Assembly: GCA_964215955.1 (NCBI GenBank)
Contig: CAXPDR010000030.1
Span: 62,001 to 126,000 of the forward strand
Direction of reading: 5' to 3'
Origin: GCA-2706205 sp964215955
Lineage (GTDB): Bacteria; Bdellovibrionota; Bacteriovoracia; Bacteriovoracales; Bacteriovoracaceae
Length of the DNA: 64,000 nucleotides
Within the stretch, counting starts at the first letter, position 1, and each line of letters opens with the position of its first letter. Position numbers and translations under genes: made by a program. This document shows positions 33,206-41,119 of this stretch, piece after piece. Below the pieces are notes generated by a model. It was given only the letters and a program-made list of their open reading frames with translations, was not told the DNA's origin and searched no databases.

Positions 33206-34138
33206 ATGGGAATGCTAATAGATGGAAAATGGAAAGTTCAATCAATCATTAAAAGTGATAAAGATGGGGCATATGACAGAATACCTAGATCATTTAGAGA
33301 TTTTGTATCTGAAGATCATGAAGTATTTAAGCCAGAATCAAATCGCTACCATCTGTATGTAAGTTATGCTTGCCCTTGGGCCCATAGAACTCTTATTTAT
33401 AGAAAATTAAAAGGCCTAGAAGAACATATTACTGTCAGTGTAGTGAGCCCTGACATGTTAAATGATGGCTGGGTTTTTGATAAATCTTTTGAAGGAGCAA
33501 CTCAAGATGACTTATTCGATTTTGAGTACCTTAGAGAAGTTTATCAAAAAGCTGACCCAAATATTACAACCAGTGTAACGGTTCCTATTCTTTGGGATAA
33601 AAAAACCAATACAATTGTAAATAATGAATCATCCGAAATTATAAGAATGTTTAACACTAGTTTTAATAAACTCACAGGAAATAATGAAGATTATTACCCA
33701 GAAGACAAAAGAGAAAAAATAGAAACGCTAAATGAAAAAATTTATAACACAATTAACAATGGTGTTTATAAGAGTGGATTTGCTAAAACCCAAAAGGCTT
33801 ACGACAAAGCGGTTCATGATCTATTTGAAACGCTTGATGAGATCGAACAGATTCTAGAAACCAATAAGTACCTCACAGGTGATAAATTAACGGAAGCTGA
33901 TTTAAGACTTGTACCAACCTTGCTTCGTTTTGATATCGTTTATTTCACACATTTTAAATGTAATAAAAAAAGAATAAAAGACTATAAGAACTTAAGTCGC
34001 TATCTAAAAGGTATTTATGAAATGCCAGAAGTGAAGAGTACAACAAATTTAGAGCATATAAAAAGACATTATTATTACAGTCATGAAGATATTAATCCAT
34101 ATAGAATTATTCCGGCAGGTCCAGATGAAATACTTTAG
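33206..34138 (+). CDS. Glutathionyl-hydroquinone reductase (GHR/YqjG/ECM4-type glutathione transferase)
   Basis: 310 residues from the ATG at 33206, with AAAGGAAAATCTT upstream. The thioredoxin-like domain carries the GHR signature YVSYACPWAHRTLIYRKLKGL with catalytic Cys. The helical GST domain contains ETLDEIEQILETNKYLTGDKLTEADLRLVPTLLRFD. GHRs reduce glutathionyl-hydroquinones and recycle quinone-glutathione adducts in the cytoplasm. The following genes encode a pirin and a DoxX protein. In E. coli yqjG neighbours the DoxX gene yqjF, with the pirin yhaK nearby, so the grouping is a recurring quinone/aromatic-stress set. It overlaps the pirin start by 14 bases. Confidence 0.88.
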   Translation: MGMLIDGKWKVQSIIKSDKDGAYDRIPRSFRDFVSEDHEVFKPESNRYHLYVSYACPWAHRTLIYRKLKGLEEHITVSVVSPDMLNDGWVFDKSFEGATQDDLFDFEYLREVYQKADPNITTSVTVPILWDKKTNTIVNNESSEIIRMFNTSFNKLTGNNEDYYPEDKREKIETLNEKIYNTINNGVYKSGFAKTQKAYDKAVHDLFETLDEIEQILETNKYLTGDKLTEADLRLVPTLLRFDIVYFTHFKCNKKRIKDYKNLSRYLKGIYEMPEVKSTTNLEHIKRHYYYSHEDINPYRIIPAGPDEIL

Positions 34139-35081
34139 AAGGGACTTTTTAAAAAAAGTATTATTAGGAATATTTGGATTAACTTTTTTAGGTGGCTTTA
34201 AAATGGTAAAAAATAAAAGTAAAAATAAAAAAATTAAATACACATATAGAAATAATAATAAACATTGGGTTGGTGATGGTTTTCATGTTTATAATCTTCT
34301 TAGCCCAAGAGAGGATCTTAATAAATTTATAAGCCCGTTTATTCTTATGGATTATGCCAGTCCAAAGATGTTTTCCGCGACAACAAAAAGAAGAGGTGTT
34401 GGTGAACATCCTCACAGGGGATTTGAAACTGTAACTTTCGCTTATCAAGGTGAAATCGAACATAGAGACTCTTCAGGTGGTGGCGGAATAATTATGCCGG
34501 GAGATGTGCAGTGGATGACTGCAGGAAAAGGCGTAGTCCATGATGAATTCCACTCTGATGCCTTCTCACAAAAAGGTGGAATGTTTGAAATGGTTCAGCT
34601 TTGGGTAAATCTTCCAAAGAAGAATAAGATGACAAAACCGAAGTATCAAGGAATAAAAAATGAATCAATTCCAAGGGTAAAGGTTAATGATAATCTTGAG
34701 ATAAGAGTAATTGCTGGTGAATACGAAAAAACAAAAGGTCCGTCACAAACTTTTACTCCAATCAATATTTACGATATTTCAAGTCAAAAAGAAGAAAATA
34801 TATCCTTAAAGCTTAAAGAAAATACCAATACAATTCTACTGATCCTTAGAGGTGAATTGAATTTAGAAAATGAAAAATACCAAGATCAGAGTGTTGTTAT
34901 TTTTGAAAGAGAAGGAGATAGTCTTAATTTCACAACTTCTTCTGACTTTAAAGCTTTACTTTTAAATGGAGAGCCCATTGATGAGCCTATTGTTGCTCAT
35001 GGGCCATTTGTTATGAACACAAAACGAGAAATAATTGACGCCATTCACGATTATAATAACGGAAAAATGGGAACACTATAA
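34125..35081 (+). CDS. Pirin family protein with predicted Tat signal
   Basis: 318 residues from the ATG at 34125, with AGGT six bases upstream inside the end of the GHR gene. The N-terminus MKYFRRDFLKKVLLGIFGLT is a convincing twin-arginine signal (RRDFLKK plus hydrophobic stretch), unusual because pirins are normally cytoplasmic. The first cupin keeps the Fe ligands: His95 and His97 in GEHPHRGFETVTF, His139 and Glu141 in VVHDEFHS. GGGGIIMPGDVQWMTAGKG is the pirin core, and a C-terminal cupin follows to residue 300. Some pirins have quercetinase activity; others act in regulation. Export as a folded metalloprotein fits Tat use. The substrate is unknown. Confidence 0.88.
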   Translation: MKYFRRDFLKKVLLGIFGLTFLGGFKMVKNKSKNKKIKYTYRNNNKHWVGDGFHVYNLLSPREDLNKFISPFILMDYASPKMFSATTKRRGVGEHPHRGFETVTFAYQGEIEHRDSSGGGGIIMPGDVQWMTAGKGVVHDEFHSDAFSQKGGMFEMVQLWVNLPKKNKMTKPKYQGIKNESIPRVKVNDNLEIRVIAGEYEKTKGPSQTFTPINIYDISSQKEENISLKLKENTNTILLILRGELNLENEKYQDQSVVIFEREGDSLNFTTSSDFKALLLNGEPIDEPIVAHGPFVMNTKREIIDAIHDYNNGKMGTL

Positions 35082-35093
35082 TAGGAGAATTAT

Positions 35094-35486
35094 ATGAAAC
35101 AAAAAGTACAACTAGCAGCGAGAATTTTATTTGGACTGGGATTTCTCACTTTTGGCTTAAATGGCTTTTTACAATTTATGCCAACACCACCAGTAACACC
35201 AGAAGCAGGAGCTTTACTTGGAGCCTTAGCTAAAACAGGATATTTCTTTCCCATGATTAAAATTGTAGAAATAGTAACAGGAGCCCTCATTCTTTTAAAT
35301 TTATTTGGAGCCTTAGCAACAGTTTTAATTTCTCCAATTTTAGTAGGAATTACCACAATCCATTTATTTTTAAACCCAGCTGGGCTTCCGATGATGATCT
35401 TTCTTCATGTTCTACATGGTATTCTTATTTATAATTATAAAGAAAACTATAAAGGATTGTTTTCTAAAAAAGCGATTGAAGCATAA
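35094..35486 (+). CDS. DoxX-family membrane protein
   Basis: 130 residues, AGGAGAATTAT upstream, 12 bases after the pirin gene. Four membrane segments can be drawn (ARILFGLGFLTFGLNGFLQF, GYFFPMIKIVEIVTGALILL, LATVLISPILVGITTIHLFL, MMIFLHVLHGILIYN), as in DoxX/YqjF proteins. DoxX members associate with redox enzymes and thiol or quinone stress systems; in mycobacteria DoxX forms a membrane complex with SodA and SseA. It is the third gene of the GHR/pirin/DoxX operon, so a role in handling reactive quinones at the membrane is reasonable. The gene ends at a hairpin. Confidence 0.8.
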   Translation: MKQKVQLAARILFGLGFLTFGLNGFLQFMPTPPVTPEAGALLGALAKTGYFFPMIKIVEIVTGALILLNLFGALATVLISPILVGITTIHLFLNPAGLPMMIFLHVLHGILIYNYKENYKGLFSKKAIEA

Positions 35487-35495
35487 AAAATCCCT

Positions 35496-35523
35496 GACCC
35501 TTGTCAAGAACCAAGGGTCCTTT
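35496..35523 (+). terminator. Hairpin terminator of the GHR/pirin/DoxX operon
   Basis: GACCCTTG (35496-35503), 8-base loop, CAAGGGTC (35512-35519), then CTTTAA. The stem is strong but the T-run is short. Confidence 0.7.
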
Positions 35524-35618
35524 AATCTCCCACGTCAAAAACTGAAAAATGATTATTTGTGCATTCATATTATTTTACTATATAATCCAGACTTATTTTT
35601 CAAACAAAAGGCCATAAA

Positions 35619-36023
35619 ATGTCTGAACATACTTTAGAAGTAAAACTTTCCCCCCGCTTCAAAGATACTGATGCCCTTGGACATATTAATAATGCAAGTA
35701 TCACAACTTGGTTTGAAGAAGGGAGACAACCCATTTTTCGATACTTTATTCCAGACTTAGATCCAAAGAAATGGAACCTAATCATTGCAAGGATCGAGGT
35801 GGATTACCTTGCTCAAGCTGATTACCAAGGTGAGATTACCATTAAAACGAATGTAGCAAAGATTGGAAATAGCTCTTTTCAATTACATCAAGAAGCTTTT
35901 CAAAATAATACACTTATTAGTAAAGCTAAAACTTTTTTGGTTCATTTTAATTATACCACTCAAAAGTCCGAACCAATTCCAGAGAACATTAAAAATAAAT
36001 TGGAAACTCATTTTAGAGATTAA
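35619..36023 (+). CDS. Acyl-CoA thioesterase, 4HBT hot-dog family
   Basis: 134 residues of one hot-dog domain. The conserved start LSPRFKDTDALGHINNASITTWFEEGRQPIF carries the Asp of the DxxGHxNN active-site motif typical of YbgC/4-hydroxybenzoyl-CoA thioesterases. Strands such as ARIEVDYLAQADYQGEITIKTNVAKIGNSSF follow. It cleaves acyl-CoA thioesters in the cytoplasm; chain-length preference is unknown. The ribosome-binding site is weak. The next gene (DUF952) starts 16 bases downstream on the same strand. Confidence 0.85.
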   Translation: MSEHTLEVKLSPRFKDTDALGHINNASITTWFEEGRQPIFRYFIPDLDPKKWNLIIARIEVDYLAQADYQGEITIKTNVAKIGNSSFQLHQEAFQNNTLISKAKTFLVHFNYTTQKSEPIPENIKNKLETHFRD

Positions 36024-36039
36024 ACTAAAAAGGAAATTT

Positions 36040-36321
36040 ATGATTTACAAAATTCTTCTCCCCCAAGAATGGGAAGATTTTAAATCGAAAGGAATATTTT
36101 CTGGTTCAGCTGATGACCAAAGAGATGGATTTATTCATTTGGCTACAGCTGAGCAGTTAAGCATAGTATTAGAAAAATATTTTAAAGATATTCCTGTTTA
36201 TATCGCTGAATATAGCCCAGAGGATTTTGGAGAGAATTTAAAATGGGAAAATGATTATCCTCATCTTTACAACTCTCCTCTTAGAATTGAGGATACAATT
36301 AATACTAGATACGAAAAATAA
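36040..36321 (+). CDS. DUF952 family protein
   Basis: 93 residues starting at 36040 after AAAAAGGAAATTT; a longer frame beginning inside the thioesterase gene is only read-in. The sequence IYKILLPQEWEDFKSKGIFSGSADDQRDGFIHLATAEQLSIVLEKYF matches the DUF952 pattern, with the conserved G-S-x(3)-D-x(2)-DGFIHLS-like block, and ends in a YPHLYNSPL segment, also typical. The biochemical role of DUF952 is not known to me. It is likely co-transcribed with the thioesterase; a long hairpin follows. Confidence 0.82.
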   Translation: MIYKILLPQEWEDFKSKGIFSGSADDQRDGFIHLATAEQLSIVLEKYFKDIPVYIAEYSPEDFGENLKWENDYPHLYNSPLRIEDTINTRYEK

Positions 36322-36329
36322 ATAATGAG

Positions 36330-36359
36330 AGGAGTTCTAGATAAAACTCTAGACCTCCT
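36330..36359. terminator. Bidirectional hairpin between convergent genes
   Basis: AGGAGTTCTAGA (36330-36341) and TCTAGACCTCCT (36348-36359) pair with one mismatch around taaaac. It lies between the stop codons of the DUF952 gene and the convergent DnaB-like gene. T-rich sequence follows only at a distance on the right. Confidence 0.65.
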
Positions 36360-36366
36360 AATTCAG

Positions 36367-37173
36367 TTATCTTTTTAAATCAAAAAACATAGCATTATCA
36401 TGATTCCACTTAACTTGAAGCTTATGGATTGAGCCACAATCAAGAGTTACATCTACATCTTCAGACTCTTTCGTTTTTCGATGAAGAAAAATCCCTTTAT
36501 TAAAAAGTTTTGTATCAAGTGGATTGGGTAATCTTAGATCCTTCATGGTAGGCGTTTGGTCATTTCTAAGTTCGATCTCCCTTTGAACTTGAGATAAAAA
36601 TAAAATTATACATTTTTTTTCTTTAGCAAAGTCTTTTAATTTTTCGATCTGACTTTGAACAGGAGGATTAGTTCGCTTTTCATCTAACAACTGAAGATAA
36701 TCAATAACGATAACTGCTGTAGGATTAATTTCTTCTCCAATAGTATCTATAATATAATCAGCTGATATATCATTTGAATAATTAAGTTTAAAAATAGAAT
36801 CATCCTCACCAATACTAGGATCGTACAAAGCAATCCTTCCTGCAACATCTTTATGAGTTTCAGCTAAAGTAAAATAATAATTTTTTACTCTTTTCTCTTT
36901 AATCGCCTGAACAAATAGACCAAGAGTAAAACTAGTTTTTCCATAACCAGGCCTAGAAGCTATGACCACTAAATCACCTGGATTAAAAAAACTTAAAACC
37001 TCATCATAACGCTTAGGTAGAAAATCCTCGCTTTTAGACTGCAAAAGAGACCAAGAATTAAATCCTTCTTTTTGTGCAATTTGATTTAAGGCCTCATTCA
37101 TTGAGATTGAATGCTCTTTTTTTAAAGCTTTGGCCTTTGACTTTAAAACATAAATAGGTGCTGATAATTTCAT
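36367..37173 (-). CDS. DnaB-helicase-like RecA-fold ATPase with N-terminal glyoxalase-related domain
   Basis: 268 residues. The first 50 (LSAPIYVLKSKAKALKKEHSISMNEALNQIAQKEGFNSWSLLQS) match the short helical glyoxalase-related domain often found in front of DnaB-like or toxin-associated proteins. A DnaB-type RecA core follows: Walker A ASRPGYGKTSFTLG near 73-86, Walker B AVIVIDYLQLLDE near 153-165 and a sensor-like FLSQVQREIE near 192. The DnaB N-terminal domain that binds primase is absent and the chain is short, so this is not the replicative helicase. Possible roles are DNA handling or defence. The gene is monocistronic, with GGAGGT upstream of the ATG. Confidence 0.75.
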   Translation of the reverse strand: MKLSAPIYVLKSKAKALKKEHSISMNEALNQIAQKEGFNSWSLLQSKSEDFLPKRYDEVLSFFNPGDLVVIASRPGYGKTSFTLGLFVQAIKEKRVKNYYFTLAETHKDVAGRIALYDPSIGEDDSIFKLNYSNDISADYIIDTIGEEINPTAVIVIDYLQLLDEKRTNPPVQSQIEKLKDFAKEKKCIILFLSQVQREIELRNDQTPTMKDLRLPNPLDTKLFNKGIFLHRKTKESEDVDVTLDCGSIHKLQVKWNHDNAMFFDLKR

Positions 37174-37470
37174 ACGAAACCTCCAATATTAAGGCTTAAA
37201 AACATTCCCTTCTTCTGTTAAAACCTAAATTAAAGGTTAAAATAGACTTTTTAATATTCTGAACTCTAGTACTTTCCCGTTGAAGGGGGGAGGCATGAAT
37301 AAAATACCAATTTTGATTATCCACTTTTTTAATCAATAATCAATTTTTTTCTAATAATTATTAAAACTTAATAAATCTTAATTATTTTTATATTGGGAGA
37401 AATTAAAACTATTGATATTCTTTTATTGTCTTTAAGAGCTATTATCAATTAAAAATCAAAGGAATAATCC

Positions 37471-38592
37471 ATGGAAAATTACCTTAAGACGGAACTTTAT
37501 TCACTTATTAAAAATGATGATAAAATTATAGACTTTTTGGAAGAAGGTTCTTTAGATGGTTTATGGTACTGGGATTTAGAAAATAAAGAAAATGAATGGA
37601 TGAGTCCAAAATTTTGGAAAACTTTGGGTGTTGATCCAAAATCTAAAAAACATTTAGCTAAAGAATGGCAAGAGCTAATACACCCAGACGATTTAAAGAT
37701 AGCAATCAGTAATTTTGAAAAGCACTGCCAAGATCCAAAGCATAAATATGATCAATTAGTAAGATATAAACATAGCCAAGGCCACTGGATAACTGTGAGA
37801 TGTAGAGGACTCGCAATTAGAGATGAATCAGGAGTTCCTTTTAGATTACTTGGAGCTCATACAGATGTCACAGAAATTGTTCATGCAAGAGAAAGAGAAA
37901 AATTACTAAAAAAACTAAATGATGCAAATGAAGATTTGAGGGTTTTTGCTTACGCAGCTTCACATGATCTTAGATCACCAGTAAAATCACTCTTTGGCTT
38001 AATGGGGGTTTTAAAAGATCAGCTAAAGCAACCAAAAGAGGATCCAATTCATGAAACGATTAAACATATAGATGATCGATTAAGTAAGCTTGAAAAGCTT
38101 TTAGAATCCGTTTTAGACTTTTCAAAAATAGAAAATGAAGTCATAAATTTTACTCCTTTTTCCTTAGATCATTTAATAACCGAAATAGAAGAAATTACTT
38201 CATCTAAAATAACCAAAGAAACTAATCTCGGGATTATCAATGGCCAAAAAGAATTAATTCTTAGAGTATTTTCAAATTTAGTTGAAAACTCCCTTAAACA
38301 CAGTGGAAAAAAAGACCCTGAAATAAAAATAAGCAGAAAAGACAATGATGATCATATCATTATTACATTTAGAGATAATGGAGTCGGAATCTCCAATACC
38401 CAACTTGATAAAATATTCCAGTTCTTTTCAAAGGCACATTCCCCCACAACTCAAAAAGGTAATGGTCTTGGTTTGGCCATAGTCAGAAAGATAGTTGATA
38501 TTCATCATGGAAAAGTTTGGGCTGAGTCCAAAAAAGGAGAAGGAATGACTATTTTCATTTCTCTACCAAATAAAGGAAATTCAAATGAGTAA
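37471..38592 (+). CDS. Cytoplasmic PAS-domain sensor histidine kinase
   Basis: 373 residues and no membrane segment. A PAS/PAC domain (about 22-140: LDGLWYWDLENKENEWMSPKFWKTLG, then GHWITVRCRGLAIRD...LGAHTDVTE) is followed by a HisKA helix with phospho-acceptor His165 in FAYAASHDLRSPVKSL. The HATPase domain has N box LVENSLKHS, G1 DNGVGIS and G2 GNGLGLAIV. It resembles phytochrome-type and hybrid-associated kinases acting with single-domain regulators. The signal sensed by the PAS domain is unknown. AAAGGAATAATCC precedes the ATG. Its stop overlaps the response-regulator start by 8 bases, so the two form a dedicated pair. Confidence 0.88.
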   Translation: MENYLKTELYSLIKNDDKIIDFLEEGSLDGLWYWDLENKENEWMSPKFWKTLGVDPKSKKHLAKEWQELIHPDDLKIAISNFEKHCQDPKHKYDQLVRYKHSQGHWITVRCRGLAIRDESGVPFRLLGAHTDVTEIVHAREREKLLKKLNDANEDLRVFAYAASHDLRSPVKSLFGLMGVLKDQLKQPKEDPIHETIKHIDDRLSKLEKLLESVLDFSKIENEVINFTPFSLDHLITEIEEITSSKITKETNLGIINGQKELILRVFSNLVENSLKHSGKKDPEIKISRKDNDDHIIITFRDNGVGISNTQLDKIFQFFSKAHSPTTQKGNGLGLAIVRKIVDIHHGKVWAESKKGEGMTIFISLPNKGNSNE

Positions 38593-38977
38593 TAAAATAA
38601 TAAGAACCATAATCATTGATGATGAAGAAGCTGATAACTATGTTCATAAAATTAATATAGAATCAACAGGTAAAGGCGAAGTCATCAAATCTTTTCTTAA
38701 AGCTGAGGAAGCCCTTGATTGGCTTAAGTTAAAACCACAAAAGATTGACCTTATTTTTCTTGATATAAATATGCCAGAAATGGATGGCTTTACTTTTTTG
38801 AAGCATTACAATTTGTTAGAAAAACAGCATAAGGCTGAAAGAGTTATTATCATGTTAACTTCTTCGTTATCAAACAGCGATAAAGAAAAAGCCATTCAAA
38901 ATAATGTAAAGTTTGAGACCAAGCCACTTACCAAAGAGCGCTTCATCAAATTAGTAGAAGATTTAGATTTTAATTAA
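38585..38977 (+). CDS. Single-domain response regulator (CheY/Rcp1-like)
   Basis: 130 residues consisting only of a receiver domain: acidic pair Asp12/Asp13 in IIIDDEEADNY, phospho-acceptor Asp60 in IFLDINMPEMDGF, Thr/Ser switch in IMLTSSLSNSD and the conserved Lys in KFETKPLTKE. The longer alpha-4 region and DNYVHK start are like Rcp1-type regulators that partner phytochrome-like or PAS kinases. There is no output domain, so it must pass the signal to another protein or act by protein contact. AAAGGAAATTC upstream lies within the kinase gene, and translation is coupled with the kinase. Confidence 0.88.
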   Translation: MSNKIIRTIIIDDEEADNYVHKINIESTGKGEVIKSFLKAEEALDWLKLKPQKIDLIFLDINMPEMDGFTFLKHYNLLEKQHKAERVIIMLTSSLSNSDKEKAIQNNVKFETKPLTKERFIKLVEDLDFN

Positions 38978-38985
38978 CTAGTTAT

Positions 38986-39861
38986 TTAAAAGATTTGATT
39001 GATCCAACCTAACTCTTTTTTATTTCTTGTTAGTAAGTAAACCTCTTGCCTACACTCATACGGACAGCCTGTAATAGATAGGGTTTGAAATTTTTCAGAA
39101 TTAACGAGATAATCCGGTAAGTAAGCTAAGGCCTTACCACTTTTTACAAAAGTCTCTAAAGTTTTAAGACTAGGGGTTATATAAGGTCTTTTTCTTGGAA
39201 ATTTATCGTCTCTCCAACCGTCGGTTGATTGCTCAGAAGTCGTTTTACCAAGCATATTATTTTTTGGTACCACGAAATTATATTTTAGAACTTCTTCAAT
39301 AGGAAAAGACTCACCTTTTTTCGCTTTTTTATAAAGTGGATGTCCAGAAGATACAACTGTATAAAATTTTACTTGAGCCAACTTTTTTATATCAAAATTA
39401 CTTACATCTTTTACAAAAGGTTTTTCAGTTGTAAGTCCAAGATTTATTTCCCCAGACGATAATTTTCTTTCCAATATATTCCGATCACAAGGTGTAAGTT
39501 CTATTTTAGATTTCGGATAAAGATTTAAAATCTCATCCGCAATACTCACTCCGAAATAAGCCAACAAAGTTTCAGAGCCACCAATGATGGCCTTAAAAGA
39601 TGTTTCTTGTCCTAAAATTTCTAACTTTGTTTCTGTTTCAATATTAACAATAATACTGGCTTTTTCTTTTAAAAAGTATCCTTCCTGAGTAAGTTCAATT
39701 CTTCTTCCTACTCTTTTAAAAAGCTTTACGCCTAGTTCTGCTTCTAGCCTTGCGATTGCCTTACTAAGTGAGCCTGCTGAGATTCCAATAATTTCAGAAG
39801 CTTTATTTACATTTTCAGTTTCAGATACGGCCAAAAAATAGCGAAGTTCATTCATTTCCAT
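38986..39861 (-). CDS. LysR-family transcriptional regulator, divergent from the OYE gene
   Basis: 291 residues. The N-terminal winged HTH (NELRYFLAVSETENVNKASEIIGISAGSLSKAIARLEAELGVKLFKRVGRR) is unmistakable LysR. A two-lobe effector domain follows (SEINLGLTTEKPF, KFYTVVSSGHPLY, SGKALAYLPDYLV). The substitution of the usual QPALS by SAGSLSKAI is normal variation. It is divergent from the Old Yellow Enzyme gene with 87 bases between, the classic arrangement for a LysR regulator that controls its neighbour. The start could be the ATG at 39861 or at 39855; neither has a strong ribosome-binding site. An electrophile or quinone inducer is speculative. Confidence 0.88.
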   Translation of the reverse strand: MEMNELRYFLAVSETENVNKASEIIGISAGSLSKAIARLEAELGVKLFKRVGRRIELTQEGYFLKEKASIIVNIETETKLEILGQETSFKAIIGGSETLLAYFGVSIADEILNLYPKSKIELTPCDRNILERKLSSGEINLGLTTEKPFVKDVSNFDIKKLAQVKFYTVVSSGHPLYKKAKKGESFPIEEVLKYNFVVPKNNMLGKTTSEQSTDGWRDDKFPRKRPYITPSLKTLETFVKSGKALAYLPDYLVNSEKFQTLSITGCPYECRQEVYLLTRNKKELGWINQIF

Positions 39862-39948
39862 ACAGGAAATATATAGTTCACAATTGTTTCTTTATCAAGA
39901 ATAGAAAACCAAGTATAAAACTTTTACCAAATTGACGGGAGGTCGAGA

Positions 39949-40950
39949 ATGCTAAATATAGAGAGCCATATAGTACTTCAAGGATCAATCTTTAAAAATC
40001 GAATCATTGTCCCTCCAATGGCTTCGCAAACAGCCGACTCTGAAGGCTATGTCACTGAAAAAACGATTAATCACTATACTAGATTAGCAAGTTCTAAAGC
40101 ATCTCTTATTTTTGTTGAATACTCCTATATTAACAAGAATGGAAAAAGTGAAGCTAATCAACTGGCCATTAATTCATATGATAAATTGTTTGGACTAAAA
40201 CTTCTTAGTGAAAATATCCAAAGATGTGGATCATTAGCAGGCATTCAACTTGTTCACGCAGGTGCTAAGAGTACAACAGAGCTAACCGGCGGCTATCTAA
40301 TTGCTCCGTCCTCTATTCCCACCCCGGTAAAAAACAAAACACTTGAAGTCCCTAAAGAAGCATCACTTAAAGAAATAAAACTGATTGAAAACGATTTTGT
40401 AGAAGCTTCAAAGATTGCCATAAAAGCAGGTTTTGACGTTATAGAAATTCACGCTGCTCATGGCTATGGGATAAATCAATGGCTTTCTCCCCTTACAAAT
40501 CAAAGAACTGACTCATATGGAGGAAGCGTCGAAAAAAGAGCATTAATCCTTTTTAATGTTGTGAAAAAGATCAAAACATTGTTTCCAAAAATAATTCTTT
40601 CTGTTCGTATACCAGGGCAAGATCATTTTGACGGTGGCATGACTATTGAAGATTCAATTTTTTTGAGTCAAAAATTAGTAGAACTTGGTGTGGATATTAT
40701 AAATGTCTCATCTGGTATTGGAGGATGGCGTAGACCGCACGCAAGAAATGGTGAAGGATACCTTGTTGAGGATGCTTATCATATTCAAAAGAACTTATCT
40801 GCTCCCGTCATTGGTGTTGGGGGAATAAAAACCAAGAACTATATTGAAACAGAACTAAACAAAGGTTCTTTTAGCTTTGCAGCCATAGGTCGAGCCATAC
40901 TTAATGACCCTGAAATAGGATCACAATTATTATCAGAACAAGGAGCATGA
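39949..40950 (+). CDS. NADH:flavin oxidoreductase, Old Yellow Enzyme family
   Basis: 333 residues, GGGAGGTCGAGA before the ATG. TIM-barrel OYE features: NRIIVPPMASQTADSEGYV at 17-35, LAGIQLVHAGAKS, FDVIEIHAAHGYGINQWLSPLTNQRTDSYGGSVEKRA (FMN and substrate site with HAAHGY), SVRIPGQDHFDGG and VGVGGIKT with IGRAILNDPE for FMN phosphate. It is the short YqjM-like class. OYEs reduce activated alkenes, quinones and nitro compounds with NAD(P)H. Together with the divergent LysR and the nearby GHR/pirin genes it suggests electrophile detoxification. A 29-codon frame with its own ribosome-binding site follows immediately. Confidence 0.9.
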   Translation: MLNIESHIVLQGSIFKNRIIVPPMASQTADSEGYVTEKTINHYTRLASSKASLIFVEYSYINKNGKSEANQLAINSYDKLFGLKLLSENIQRCGSLAGIQLVHAGAKSTTELTGGYLIAPSSIPTPVKNKTLEVPKEASLKEIKLIENDFVEASKIAIKAGFDVIEIHAAHGYGINQWLSPLTNQRTDSYGGSVEKRALILFNVVKKIKTLFPKIILSVRIPGQDHFDGGMTIEDSIFLSQKLVELGVDIINVSSGIGGWRRPHARNGEGYLVEDAYHIQKNLSAPVIGVGGIKTKNYIETELNKGSFSFAAIGRAILNDPEIGSQLLSEQGA

Positions 40951-41040
40951 ATGAAAAAATCAAATCAATTTTTTACAGTTCTATCAGTTTTAATTTTCAA
41001 TGGTTTGGCGGTTTATACTTTTAGAATTTTGAGTTATTAG
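40951..41040 (+). CDS. 29-residue single-span membrane peptide downstream of the OYE gene
   Basis: The frame ATG...TAG starts one base after the OYE stop, with AGGAG at 40941-40945 giving ideal spacing. It encodes MKKSNQFFTVLSVLIFNGLA and then VYTFRILSY: a basic start and one hydrophobic segment of about 18 residues, the typical design of small inner-membrane peptides. The context favours translation with the OYE transcript. No relatives can be named from sequence alone. Confidence 0.45.
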   Translation: MKKSNQFFTVLSVLIFNGLAVYTFRILSY

Positions 41041-41119
41041 TAGCTATCCTTTAAAAAGGATATGACTTGAACAACTAATTATTACCACGGCGATCATTAT
41101 GAGAAGGTCTTAAAAGTTT

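Noticed and set aside
35863..36039. N-terminal extension of the DUF952 protein into the thioesterase gene
   Set aside because: The family begins at MIYKILL and a good ribosome-binding site precedes 36040; the upstream part is out-of-frame thioesterase sequence.
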